A stretch of DNA of 37,643 nt from Candidatus Poribacteria bacterium (GTDB lineage: Bacteria; Poribacteria; WGA-4E; WGA-3G). The stretch spans positions 1 through 37,643 of the forward strand of contig JAAXGN010000130.1 in NCBI GenBank assembly GCA_012267415.1, read 5' to 3'. Position 1 is the stretch's first letter, and every line of letters begins with the position of its first letter. The position numbers and the translations under genes are program-made. Under the pieces are notes generated by a model, which saw only the letters and a program-made list of their open reading frames with translations, ran no database searches and had not been told where the DNA came from. Below are positions 25,704 through 34,616 of the stretch, in pieces.

Positions 25704-26720
25704 TCACGGCAACGATTCATTCAATTCTTCATGATACGCAAACAAGGCAGGTGTACCACCAGTATGCAGAAATATGACGACATCGTCGGTACTAAATCTG
25801 CCTTCTCTGACATGATCTATCAAGCATGCGATTGCCTTTGATGTGTAAACAGGATCAAGGATGATTCCTTCTGTCCTTGCAACCAACTTAAGGGCTGCGA
25901 TACCTTCAGGTGTGAGGTGTCCGTAGGCTTCACCGATATAATCATCTGTATTGATTATATCTTCATCGTTCACCTGTGTATCAAGTTGGAGAATTGATGC
26001 GGCAGAATTTGCAGCATCGCGAATTCTGTCAATCTTACCTTCCCAATGTACAGGTGCACAAGCATAGGGTTTGAGTTTCATATCCAAGGATTTTGTGCCC
26101 AATACTAAACCTGCTTGGGTGCCACCGACTGAGGACGTATAAATCCAATCCGCATCGATTCCTAATTCTGTTTGCTGTTCATGGATTTCCGCAATACACC
26201 AAGCAAATGCTACAGCTGCCAGAGCAGTGGATCGGGGTGATGTTACGACATAGGGTTTTAATCCTTCAGCCTTTAGTTTCTCAGCAAGATTGCGTTTGAA
26301 TTCCTCTAATTTCGGTCCAAATGGAACATCAACGAATTCAACATCCGCACCTGACACATAGTCTAATAGGACATTACCTTGCACGATACTCTTTTGGTCG
26401 CGTGCAAGACGGAGATAACACTTCAAGCCAAGTTTGCTACAGGCTGCGGCAGTTTGTCTGCAGTGGTTAGATTGAGAGGCAGCACCATGCACAATTGTAT
26501 CTGCACCTTGGGATACCCCTTCACCGATAGTAAAGGTCAACTGTCTAACCTTGTTACCGCCGAATGCTAATCCGGAACAATCCTCACGTTTCATGAAGAT
26601 TTGGGGGCCACCAAGTGTTTCGGATAAGCGTGGACACGCCTCTAAAGGTGTAGGAAAATGACCGAGGCTAACTTGAGGGACACGCGAAATACGTTGTATG
26701 AGTTCCTGTCTGGTAAGCAC
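25704..26720 (-). CDS. D-cysteine desulfhydrase / ACC deaminase-family PLP enzyme
   Basis: This fold-type II PLP enzyme (338 residues) belongs to the DcyD/ACC deaminase family, which converts D-cysteine to pyruvate, sulfide and ammonia or opens 1-aminocyclopropane-1-carboxylate. The PLP lysine is Lys57 in CSGLAFGGNKVRQL, preceded by FMKREDCSG. HGAASQSNHCRQTAAACSKLGL binds the substrate carboxylate, and SSVGGTQAGLVLGTKSL holds the phosphate. DDVVIFLHTGGTPALFAYHEEL closes the fold. The start is a GTG three bases after the stop of the GrpE-like gene, with GGAG from that gene's last codons as Shine-Dalgarno, so expression is coupled. Which substrate it prefers cannot be fixed from the visible residues. 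Confidence 0.88.
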   Translation of the reverse strand: MLTRQELIQRISRVPQVSLGHFPTPLEACPRLSETLGGPQIFMKREDCSGLAFGGNKVRQLTFTIGEGVSQGADTIVHGAASQSNHCRQTAAACSKLGLKCYLRLARDQKSIVQGNVLLDYVSGADVEFVDVPFGPKLEEFKRNLAEKLKAEGLKPYVVTSPRSTALAAVAFAWCIAEIHEQQTELGIDADWIYTSSVGGTQAGLVLGTKSLDMKLKPYACAPVHWEGKIDRIRDAANSAASILQLDTQVNDEDIINTDDYIGEAYGHLTPEGIAALKLVARTEGIILDPVYTSKAIACLIDHVREGRFSTDDVVIFLHTGGTPALFAYHEELNESLP

Positions 26721-26723
26721 AAA

Positions 26724-28313
26724 CTACTCCGCTTGAATCACAATTGCATTTTGGACGACCCGTTTTCCATCTTTTGTCTGCAAACCCGGGAAAATGACTT
26801 CAGCAACTGTATCAGACTCCAGATCACAATTTCGTTTTTCTTTTACATCGTGATATTCAGAGGAAACCTTCGTTTTACCCGGTTCAATCGGTATGATTTC
26901 ATACTCAACTAAATCAAGAAACCAATTCAACCTTGATTGAACAGAAGGTAGATCACTGTATTTGGCGACTGCTAAAAAGAGTTTGTCACGTATAAATTCA
27001 AGTAAGAACTTTTTGAAGACAGGTATTCTTACTTTTTCTGCATGTTGCTGTTCAAGTCTAGCTAACTTCTCAGAGAAACGTCTAAGGTAGGTATCACAAT
27101 CTTCTTGAATGTTCATCAGATCTTGATCTGTCATAGCTGTGCGATCAGGAAACAGTGTGGGTGCCGGTGCTTGCATCCCTCTTGTCTGTTTCAGTGTATG
27201 CTTCAGTTCATCTTCAATATTCTGTAGTGATTTAGCAAGCGCCTCTTTAGTTGATTCTCGCTTTAATGCAACTTTTTTCCAAGTACTGATTTCATTGACC
27301 ATCAGATTCAGAAGAAGTACTGCGGTTTCTTCTTCATTTAAAGATTCAAGATCCCAATTGTCAAGAGAAATACCATAACCATTATTATAATCTGATTCCA
27401 ACTTTTCCAAATCTGCATGGAACTTCTCATACAGATGTCTGTTACGTTGTGTATAGTATTCCTTTTTCCTATTAGAGAAAGTGAATCCAAATGTTCCTGC
27501 TAATTGTCCAAAGAACCCGTTTTTCTTACCATTCGCTTTTGATCCTATGGCAGGTCGAGGTGGTATGAAAGTTGCTTGATTCTGTGCCGCGCTCTTCGGA
27601 AATGATGGCACTTTGATCTTAAACTGTAGTTCAGTGCTAACATTTGGTATATACTTACCTAAATAATGTTTCTTCTGATTAAGGGGACCCGGCATCTCTG
27701 CAACTGTATTCGGTAAGGATGTATTCGGTTCAAACGTTGTTTGTTTCGTAGCACTTGTTTGTTTAACCTCATTGTTTTCCAGTGTTTTATCAGCACTATC
27801 AGGACTATTAGCAAGATCCTGATTAGATGGCTCATCGTTTGGGGGTGGTTCTGAACGTGTTTCTACATTCTTAAGTGCATTGTCGGTTTGAGTTTTAGAT
27901 TGTGCTTCAATTTCTTCAATTGCACCTTCTTCTACTTGAACGTTCTCAATACTCTGTTGATGTTGTTCGCTTGAATCTGAAATCGGTTCATCTGTAGATT
28001 GACTTTCTTGTATCAGTTTTAATTCTTCTAATATTTTTTCAGTGAATGTAGCAATCGGTTCATGATTGTCAACATAGAATGCCAATTTATATGAATGAAT
28101 GACTTCTGCTGGCACTACAACATCTTGAGCATGTTGAGTAAGTTGCAAAGAAACCCAATTGACGCGTCCACTCAACGGTTGTTGTTGGAACATAATCCGT
28201 AATTGTCTACCCTGTTCTGCCTTATTTAATACACTCATTACAATATGAGAACCCTCATAAGCAAAACTAACGTCAATACCCCGAAAACTACCAGTAACGC
28301 TGTTAGTTGACAT
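26724..28313 (-). CDS. unknown fusion protein with GrpE-like C-terminus
   Basis: The 529-residue protein has an excellent Shine-Dalgarno (GAAGGAGATTTAGGG). Residues 1-100 form a compact beta-rich domain (VTGSFRGIDVSFAYEGSHIVMSVL). Residues 100-215 are a low-complexity Glu/Ser/Thr/Asn-rich linker. Residues 285-380 are helical. Residues 395-529 resemble the nucleotide-exchange factor GrpE: a helix, RFSEKLARLEQQHAEKVRIPVFKKFLLEFIRDKLFLAV, then the beta-wing-like DLVEYEIIPIEPGKTKVSSEYHDV, DTVAEVIFPG and GKRVVQNAIVIQAE, which parallel the EPIxxGxxFDPxxHxAV and GxVLRxAxVxV segments of GrpE. No signal peptide is present. It would be a cytoplasmic cochaperone-like or adaptor protein; no dnaK or dnaJ is nearby. 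The GrpE relation is by eye only. Confidence 0.7.
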   Translation of the reverse strand: MSTNSVTGSFRGIDVSFAYEGSHIVMSVLNKAEQGRQLRIMFQQQPLSGRVNWVSLQLTQHAQDVVVPAEVIHSYKLAFYVDNHEPIATFTEKILEELKLIQESQSTDEPISDSSEQHQQSIENVQVEEGAIEEIEAQSKTQTDNALKNVETRSEPPPNDEPSNQDLANSPDSADKTLENNEVKQTSATKQTTFEPNTSLPNTVAEMPGPLNQKKHYLGKYIPNVSTELQFKIKVPSFPKSAAQNQATFIPPRPAIGSKANGKKNGFFGQLAGTFGFTFSNRKKEYYTQRNRHLYEKFHADLEKLESDYNNGYGISLDNWDLESLNEEETAVLLLNLMVNEISTWKKVALKRESTKEALAKSLQNIEDELKHTLKQTRGMQAPAPTLFPDRTAMTDQDLMNIQEDCDTYLRRFSEKLARLEQQHAEKVRIPVFKKFLLEFIRDKLFLAVAKYSDLPSVQSRLNWFLDLVEYEIIPIEPGKTKVSSEYHDVKEKRNCDLESDTVAEVIFPGLQTKDGKRVVQNAIVIQAE

Positions 28314-28461
28314 CCCTAAATCTCCTTCTAAAAATCCGTAATTCGCATCAGTGGTGATTGTCTGATGACGGTTAAAGATTCTTCATTTAGACACCATCTC
28401 TTTATACACAGTTTAACGTTTACAACTAATTATGGGTTACAGTATGCATTGCTATTACAGA

Positions 28462-28515
28462 GCACAATCAAGATGAATGTGCTACGGCTTGATAACGCCA
28501 AATACTGAGCAGATA
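28462..28515 (+). repeat. 54-bp dispersed repeat, copy A
   Basis: It begins GCACAATCAAGATGAATGTG and continues through CTACGGCTTGATAACGCC and ACTGAGCAGATA. An almost identical copy in the same orientation lies at 32594-32647, so the two flank the large metalloprotease gene as direct repeats. Confidence 0.85.
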
Positions 28516-28519
28516 ACAT

Positions 28520-31500
28520 TTAACGTTGCAGATACATTCTTCGTGTAGCAGAGAATTCTCCAGCGTTCAATGTGTAAAAATAGATGCCACTTGCAACAGG
28601 TTCACCTTCTCTGTTTCTCCCATTCCAGTGAGCAGTATGATCACCTTTTTTCTGGAATCCTAATGGACGATGTATAATTAACCTTCCTTGCACATCATAA
28701 ATTGACAAAGAAACATCAACGGGTTTGGACAAAGAATAAGGAATCCATGTTTCAGGATTAAACGGATTCGGGTGATTCTGAAATAGGAGATTCTTTGAAG
28801 TTGATGTAGAGAGAATAGGTTGAAAGGTCGTTTGCTCATAAGATTCCTCAACAGCAAGGTTAGAATCATCAGTTCGAATGCGAAACATACTTAACTGAAA
28901 TAGATCACAGATATACAATGTTCCGTTGTTAATAGCAAGGTCGTTCGGAGCTTGTATCTGTGTATACCGTGTGACACGTTCCATTGAACGCGTATCAAGT
29001 ATCTGTATGCTCTTGCTATCAAGAAGATATAGGTGATTTGCATTTAGCGCAGCAGTAATAGGCAGTTCAGTCTCGGTATATTCTGAAATCAATTTTGGTT
29101 GCTGCGGATTCTGTATATCTATCTGCAATAATCCGTGTCTGTTATCTAAGACATACACGTAACTTTCATCAGAGGTCACGTACGTTGCGGCCCCATCAGT
29201 AGGAAAATGAGAAATTGGTTGAGGACGCTGAGCATCAGACATGTCAAAAATGTAGACTCCACCTTCCAGTGCCGCAACATAAGCATATTCAGAATTGCAT
29301 GTAATTTTATAGGCATCACCGGAAATTTCATGTCTTGATACAATACGACTCCGCTTTGGTTCACTAACATCAACGACATAAAGGGAACCTGCACACAGAT
29401 ATGCATAGCCATCCTTTATCTCAATTCCCCATACAGGATTTGATGTGTTGACATGCAACTCGGTTTCCTCTGTCATTAGATTAATAATGTCCACACCCGC
29501 ATCTGTGCCAACATAAGCGTGATTGGCTTCTATCTGAACACACAATGCCCCGTGGGATCCTGAAATTGCATGAATATCTTTAACAACTTGTCCTTTGTAA
29601 GGTTTTGATAGTTCGACTATCTTTAATCCTCCTATGCCATTTGCAATACCAACCAGCGTTTTCACACCATCGTTGTGAACGTCCAGGGCATAAGCGTTTC
29701 CGTTTGCAATGAAATTGTTTAACCAGATTGGCATTTCAGGCTTTGAAACATCAAGTGTCTGTATACCACCCTTACCATCTGCAATATAAGCATAGGTCTT
29801 TTTATTTGAATTTGAATATAGTAATGCTACATCTTTAGCACTGCCGGTCGTAGGATGTGAAGATATTAACCGTGGCGTTTGAACGTTACTTACATCAACA
29901 ATCTGCAGTCCTGCATGTTGATCAGTCAAGTAAAGCAGCCCTTCAAAAAACTTCACTGATGAAGTTATGCCGGGGGTGTTTAATCCCGATACTTGTTGTG
30001 GATTCAGGAGAGAATCCATATCTATGATCCTTAAATCCCTTGACACCGTAAGTGCATATTTTCCAAAAATCTCAAAATCTAGCATAAGTAGTGGAATCGT
30101 AGCATCAACTAAATACCCACCAAGTGGATCGGAAGATAATATGTAAAGTCCTTGTGCATTATCACTCAGGTAGACAGTTCCCTGTTCACTTGTAGTAACT
30201 TTGAATGGTGTACCTGCAGTTCTAAAAGTCTTGCGGGGATGCGGATTATTGATATTGACTATATCTTGTTGATTGAATACCAGCAATCCACGGATTGCAT
30301 CAACAGCATAAAGTTCCTCATTGGCTAAATGAACATAACGTGCATCTTGAAAACCACGAAGTGTTTTTACAATACTCGGAGATGCTCTATTTTTAGTATC
30401 AATAACCTGAACTCCAGCTTCACCATCAGCGATAAAAGCTGTGTCCCCATCAATAGCAATCGCCTGTGCTTCACCTGGTGTTGCGATTTCTCCAACTCGT
30501 ACTGGAGATGGGCTTAACGCGAATATTTCCAGTCCCCATTTGCTTGTAGTAAATGCGTTTGCATCCTGAATTACAATCGAATTGTAGCTGCTTGAAAGAT
30601 GAATTTGAGACATCGGCTCAATCTTAGGATAACGGTTAGATGTGATGTGTGATAACCCTATACCGTCATCTATACTGAATGGTTGTGAGTTGATTCTGTT
30701 GAGATAGTCAATTGATATCGGATTCAGAATGGTGAAGGGTTCCTCTAATTCTATCCGAGAGATCTTGCCCAATTCTTCAATATCCGTACCTGCACCCGCT
30801 GTTCCTCTTCTTGCAACATAACGGAAGCTCTGAGGATTTTCAGATGTGACAATTAGCAACATTTGACCATTACGATTCAAGTTTCTGACTGTTATCTCGT
30901 TGGTAGTAACAGATTCTATCCCATTTAATGTTGATACTGATGGAAGTGGTGTAACGATCAAAGATCTGGCATTCGGCGGGAGATAAGCAAGATTAGTGTA
31001 AAGTTTTGATTCTGTATTCGGGGTCAATGAAAGATGTAGGATTTCAGGAAGATTCTGTAATAGAATATATTGCGTACCCCAACTCTCTATCGGTATATAG
31101 TTTGAAGTCGTGGGGTAGCTTGTAATTCGTGGTGTAGGAGCAGTAATTCTCCGGTTTCGTAGATTCTGATACCCATATTCGTTTCCGCGAGTCGTGTTAT
31201 TATACCAATTTGCTATCCCCCATTTCATAAAGACGTCTACGATATGTTTTTTCTCACCTAAAGTCAAAGAAATAGCTGAAAGACCTAAGACGTCTTCATC
31301 TGCAAGAGTACGAATAAAGTTGATACCACCATGTTTTTCATAGAGATATAAGAGAAGTAAAAACGCGCCTCCATAGTAGGTATCTGTTGTGTTTTCCGTA
31401 ATTAATGATATACGTGGGTTCGCAAGATAATTATCTACAAACAAATTATGAACTGTACCGTAGACACCCCATTCAACCAATGAAGCAATACCCTCTTCTA

Positions 31501-32194
31501 ACCAACGTTGGTCTGTCGTTCCACCATTCTGATACCAATTGACTAAATGTGCCAATTCGTGTGTCAGGCTGCTGAAAAATGTATGTCGGGAACGTTCCCT
31601 AAACTGGAAGATATCCATGTAGAGTATATCACGACGATTGCTATTTGGAGAGGTAGGATTCAGGTCTTGCGGTGCAAAATAGCCACCATAGTCCTGTCCA
31701 GATTCATTCATACCCACATCATGAAAGAGGATGGTGATCCTATTATCGCGGTCTAAACCGGGTTTCAATTCTGACCCCATCCACTGCTGAACTTCTGGAT
31801 AGATATTCGTATCAAATGTATCCGCCACAACTTTCGCAGTTGCTTCTGATAGCATATCTTCGTATTCAGTATCAATGAATATGTAACAATGAATCCCTAC
31901 TGCTATACAGGTAGCATTGATTGATGCTTCTGGGATGTGAACAAAGAAGCGTTGCGTTTGACCTACTCTTGCCGGTGCTGCAGGTGCAGATGATACTTGC
32001 GCTGCGTTCACCTGATTCGAATTTTGACTCAGTTGAGTATCCTTAATCAGCAACGGTGTACCGCATTTCCAGTGATCAGCGTGAAGCGAATCGCTAAGAA
32101 TACTGAACCATCCGATAAGAATGACGCATGCGATTCTTATGGTTGTATAGGGTGTAATAATCGACAGAAGTTGTCGCTTAGAAGGTTTATGCAT
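28520..32194 (-). CDS. large secreted metalloprotease with propeller repeats and sorting domain
   Basis: The 1224-residue protein has an N-terminal signal (IACVILIGWFSILSDSLHAD, residues 20-40). The catalytic domain holds HELAH (212-216) in FFSSLTHELAHLVNWYQNGG, followed by WLEEGIASLVEWG (Glu233/234), an HExxH-E gluzincin arrangement close to family M30. Residues about 570-1090 consist of repeated LVIVD-like propeller blades, for example DTAFIADGEAGVQVIDTKN, LYLTDQHAGLQIVDVSN and YAYVAALEGGVYIFDMSD. The last 95 residues are a FlgD-Ig-like domain with NHPNPFNPETWIPYSLSKP and SGIYFYTL, a probable sorting or surface-attachment tail. It should act outside the cell on proteins. Its promoter is probably at 32269-32297. 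Confidence 0.9.
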   Translation of the reverse strand: MHKPSKRQLLSIITPYTTIRIACVILIGWFSILSDSLHADHWKCGTPLLIKDTQLSQNSNQVNAAQVSSAPAAPARVGQTQRFFVHIPEASINATCIAVGIHCYIFIDTEYEDMLSEATAKVVADTFDTNIYPEVQQWMGSELKPGLDRDNRITILFHDVGMNESGQDYGGYFAPQDLNPTSPNSNRRDILYMDIFQFRERSRHTFFSSLTHELAHLVNWYQNGGTTDQRWLEEGIASLVEWGVYGTVHNLFVDNYLANPRISLITENTTDTYYGGAFLLLLYLYEKHGGINFIRTLADEDVLGLSAISLTLGEKKHIVDVFMKWGIANWYNNTTRGNEYGYQNLRNRRITAPTPRITSYPTTSNYIPIESWGTQYILLQNLPEILHLSLTPNTESKLYTNLAYLPPNARSLIVTPLPSVSTLNGIESVTTNEITVRNLNRNGQMLLIVTSENPQSFRYVARRGTAGAGTDIEELGKISRIELEEPFTILNPISIDYLNRINSQPFSIDDGIGLSHITSNRYPKIEPMSQIHLSSSYNSIVIQDANAFTTSKWGLEIFALSPSPVRVGEIATPGEAQAIAIDGDTAFIADGEAGVQVIDTKNRASPSIVKTLRGFQDARYVHLANEELYAVDAIRGLLVFNQQDIVNINNPHPRKTFRTAGTPFKVTTSEQGTVYLSDNAQGLYILSSDPLGGYLVDATIPLLMLDFEIFGKYALTVSRDLRIIDMDSLLNPQQVSGLNTPGITSSVKFFEGLLYLTDQHAGLQIVDVSNVQTPRLISSHPTTGSAKDVALLYSNSNKKTYAYIADGKGGIQTLDVSKPEMPIWLNNFIANGNAYALDVHNDGVKTLVGIANGIGGLKIVELSKPYKGQVVKDIHAISGSHGALCVQIEANHAYVGTDAGVDIINLMTEETELHVNTSNPVWGIEIKDGYAYLCAGSLYVVDVSEPKRSRIVSRHEISGDAYKITCNSEYAYVAALEGGVYIFDMSDAQRPQPISHFPTDGAATYVTSDESYVYVLDNRHGLLQIDIQNPQQPKLISEYTETELPITAALNANHLYLLDSKSIQILDTRSMERVTRYTQIQAPNDLAINNGTLYICDLFQLSMFRIRTDDSNLAVEESYEQTTFQPILSTSTSKNLLFQNHPNPFNPETWIPYSLSKPVDVSLSIYDVQGRLIIHRPLGFQKKGDHTAHWNGRNREGEPVASGIYFYTLNAGEFSATRRMYLQR

Positions 32195-32268
32195 GTCAAA
32201 AACCTACAAATATTGACAAACAATGTGAACTGCTGTTAATTTTCTGAGTATATTTCATCATTCATTTA

Positions 32269-32297
32269 ATCATACCCTATATGAGTTTATAAATCAA
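32269..32297 (-). promoter_or_regulatory. probable sigma-70 promoter for the large metalloprotease
   Basis: On the minus strand TTGATT (32297-32292), 17 bases and TATGAT (32274-32269). A nearby consensus TTGACA (32305-32300) has no equally good -10. The leader would be about 70 bases. Confidence 0.5.
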
Positions 32298-32305
32298 GTT
32301 GTCAA

Positions 32306-32593
32306 TTCAATTGGGTGTGTAAAGTTTTTGTCAATATTGTCTGGATCACGGATTATCGCGCCAGTTACATAGATAGGCACAGATTTCACGGATTATCGAG
32401 TCTTCACATTCCAAATCCTGCTTCGACCTCTAAACACAAACTTTTGAAACAGACATCGTGATCTTGCTGTAGCACATTCATCTTGACTGTATTTCTTTAG
32501 ACAACATACATCTTTCATTGGACTTCTCTGTCCTTTTTTGGTAAGACCCAATTCTGAGCAGATACATTATCGCGTGGGGTGACGTGCTGCGTT
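32306..32593. other. non-coding stretch with repeat fragments
   Basis: No gene is seen. TCACGGATTATCG occurs twice (about 32345 and 32387). TAGCACATTCATCTTGACT (about 32470-32488) is an inverted partial copy of the 54-bp repeat, and AATTCTGAGCAGATAC (about 32551-32566) is a direct partial copy of its end. Confidence 0.6.
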
Positions 32594-32647
32594 GCACAAT
32601 CAGGATGAATGTGCTACGGCTTGATAACGCCAAATTCTGAGCAGATA
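32594..32647 (+). repeat. 54-bp dispersed repeat, copy B
   Basis: It is nearly identical to 28462-28515 (GCACAATCAGGATGAATGTG onward, through ATTCTGAGCAGATA). Together with the inverted partial copy near 32470 it can form a long imperfect hairpin. Confidence 0.85.
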
Positions 32648-32754
32648 CTTTTTTGTGCGGAAGGCGTATAGAACGTGTAAACAACAGAATCCCAAGCACC
32701 AGCAGTGCGAAAGGTATTCGGAAATTTAGACTACTTTCTCAACTAATATTGTGA

Positions 32755-32760
32755 TATAAT
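32755..32760 (+). promoter_or_regulatory. extended -10 promoter before the broken lipoprotein gene
   Basis: TATAAT preceded by TGA in GTGATATAAT, about 27 bases before the TTG start. A second TATAAT follows at about 32766. The -35 is weak. Confidence 0.5.
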
Positions 32761-32786
32761 TACAATATAATTAGAAGGAGAAGCCA

Positions 32787-33556
32787 TTGACAGTACAATT
32801 AAAGAAAAAAGCAAACTATACTTATACCGTATTATTCCTATTTCTTGCCATAACATTTATCTCAATTATTAACATCATTATCGGTTGTTCTGATACCCCA
32901 TACACAGGCTCAATGTTGCAACCTGGGAATGTTGACAAGTATATCAGCAGACAGGAGCCAGGGAAAATCTGTCTGCAAAGCAACGGTAAAATCATCTGCA
33001 TAGATACAACAACAGAAAAAAAGAGAGAAACAATTATCAACATTTGGGAAAACGTATAATTTACGCATTCTATCCTGTAGATGTCCCTGATACAGAAAAC
33101 GGCATGGACGCGGAGCCCGATACCGATCAAAATATCAATGGTGGCGACACAATCCCTGATAATAATAATGGTGACGGTGATGGTAGCACATATCCCGATA
33201 ATAATGGCGACGGCACTATTCCCGACAACAATGATAATAGTGGGAATGGAAACGATGTAGACAATACAAATGATAACACAAATGAAGACAACGGGGATAC
33301 CGACACAGAAGATGAGATTGTAACTCCACCTGTCCAACCGAAACGTGTGACATGAGGTGGAAACACCTGTCATGTAGAAATAGTGAATGGAAAACCTATC
33401 CTGTTTATAGTGAGTGAAGATGGAAGATTTCAGGATCCAATTTCACAAGAATCCTACAAAAGATGACTTCAGTTTCTTGCGACACCGGTCCCCGCAGGAG
33501 GCTACGCAGCATGGTGGGAATCTACAGCAGCAGATAATTGAAGTCATACCGCGTAA
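32787..33556 (+). pseudogene. lipoprotein gene broken by a frameshift and in-frame TGA codons
   Basis: It starts at a TTG behind AGAAGGAGAAG. The first part encodes 90 residues with a lipoprotein signal (YTVLFLFLAITFISIINIIIG then Cys-Ser-Asp) and ends at TAA 33057-33059 after INIWENV. A -1 shift at TGGGAAAAC (about 33045) continues as GKRIIYAFYPVDVPDTENGMD in the frame 33044-33355, followed by an Asp/Asn/Gly-rich repeat (IPDNNNGDGDGSTYPDNNGD...) and a TGA at 33353-33355. Beyond it the same frame still reads like protein: CHVEIVNGKPILFIVSEDGRF, TGA at 33464, then FLATPVPAGGYAAWWESTAADN, TGA at 33539, and TAA at 33554-33556. Each TGA could be a former CGA. Decay is the simplest explanation; recoding or sequence error are alternatives. 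Confidence 0.65.
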
Positions 33557-33670
33557 AACATAAGGATAATGAATCAACTCGATAATTGCGTAAAATCCGC
33601 TAAAGACAGCAACAGTTTGAAAGCCACACAATCAAAAACAGAGAAAACTAACAAAAAAGGAACAAAAGAG

Positions 33671-34579
33671 ATGCGCTTTTCAACAGTCTTAAACTTCGTC
33701 GTATGCGTTTTTATATCGACAGCATTCGCAGCCTGTATCCACCAACCAATCCCAGAACCCCCACACAATCCATTAGGAAACATAAAGTGGGTAAAAGATG
33801 AATTTACGAAACGAAAAGATTACACCCAAACGTCAAAACCCATAAACCCTTCACCACCTCTCATGTGGATAAAAGATAAAGAAGGTAATATTCAACTAAT
33901 ACCTCAAATAGAGCCTCTGGATGGTACACTAATGGTAGAAGATGAAGATGGTATTCCAAGACCAATGATGGTTGATGGGATAAAACGCGTTGAGATACCG
34001 GATGGGTGGAAACGCATTGATAACCCCAACGATGTTTGGGAAACGTTCGACACTCTAAACACCGAACACGATATAAAAAATAAAGATTTTAACCCATTAT
34101 TCATTGATAAAAGTAATTCATTTTCCATCGACCTTGTCCGTAATACACTCATAGAAAAATACGGAGATATCCCTGAAGTTGCAGATTATATGATAGAATG
34201 GGGTAAACAAGCGGCAAGACACACTTCAATTCAAGAAAAAATACGTTACGCAGAAGCTGCCTATGCATTAGCACCGCATCCACAAACACAGAAAGCTATA
34301 CGCGTCTTTAAAGCGATCGCCGAAAACGACACGGCATCACTGGAACAACTCACTGAACTGGCAGAACTTGAGGAAGGTGAATTTGTTGAGGTCCAACGCT
34401 TTTTTTTACGAAATAACCACACAGAAGGCTTCCGCAGACTCAGAGATGGCGACCCTATACGGTCGGTGCAATTTGAAAAGTATATTTTAGCACTTGCACG
34501 CACTGACCCACATATAGATTATGACACAATCGCGCGCGCCATAGAACAATCACACGAACCACCAAACGGAAAGAAATAA
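33671..34579 (+). CDS. putative lipoprotein of unknown function
   Basis: The frame is open from 33569, but the ATG at 33671 has AAAAAAGGAACAAAAGAG upstream and begins a clean signal: MRFSTVLNFVVCVFISTAFAAC with Cys22 as the likely lipidated residue. This gives 302 residues. The mature part has a proline-rich stretch (IHQPIPEPPHNPLGNI), a repeated element (IKWVKDEFTKR and LMWIKDKEGNIQLIP), then a helical second half with ASLEQLTELAELEEGEFVEVQRFFL, possibly TPR-like. I do not recognise the family. It directly follows the broken lipoprotein gene and could be its companion or functional relative (inference). Periplasmic or outer-membrane location is likely. Confidence 0.75.
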   Translation: MRFSTVLNFVVCVFISTAFAACIHQPIPEPPHNPLGNIKWVKDEFTKRKDYTQTSKPINPSPPLMWIKDKEGNIQLIPQIEPLDGTLMVEDEDGIPRPMMVDGIKRVEIPDGWKRIDNPNDVWETFDTLNTEHDIKNKDFNPLFIDKSNSFSIDLVRNTLIEKYGDIPEVADYMIEWGKQAARHTSIQEKIRYAEAAYALAPHPQTQKAIRVFKAIAENDTASLEQLTELAELEEGEFVEVQRFFLRNNHTEGFRRLRDGDPIRSVQFEKYILALARTDPHIDYDTIARAIEQSHEPPNGKK

Positions 34580-34616
34580 TCTTTCACTGAGATAAAATAG
34601 GAAATGAGTTTGCAGA

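Noticed and set aside
32478..32699. 73-residue minus-strand ORF in the repeat-rich gap
   Set aside because: It runs across the dispersed repeat copies and has no Shine-Dalgarno or protein-like pattern.
33040..33060. Programmed -1 frameshift at TGGGAAAAC
   Set aside because: In the reading frame used, the heptamer does not fit X XXY YYZ, and further stops follow downstream, so decay or error is likelier.
32787..33556. Genome-wide reassignment of TGA
   Set aside because: mazG, folP and ftsH end in TGA with four-base overlaps to the next gene, so TGA is a normal stop here.
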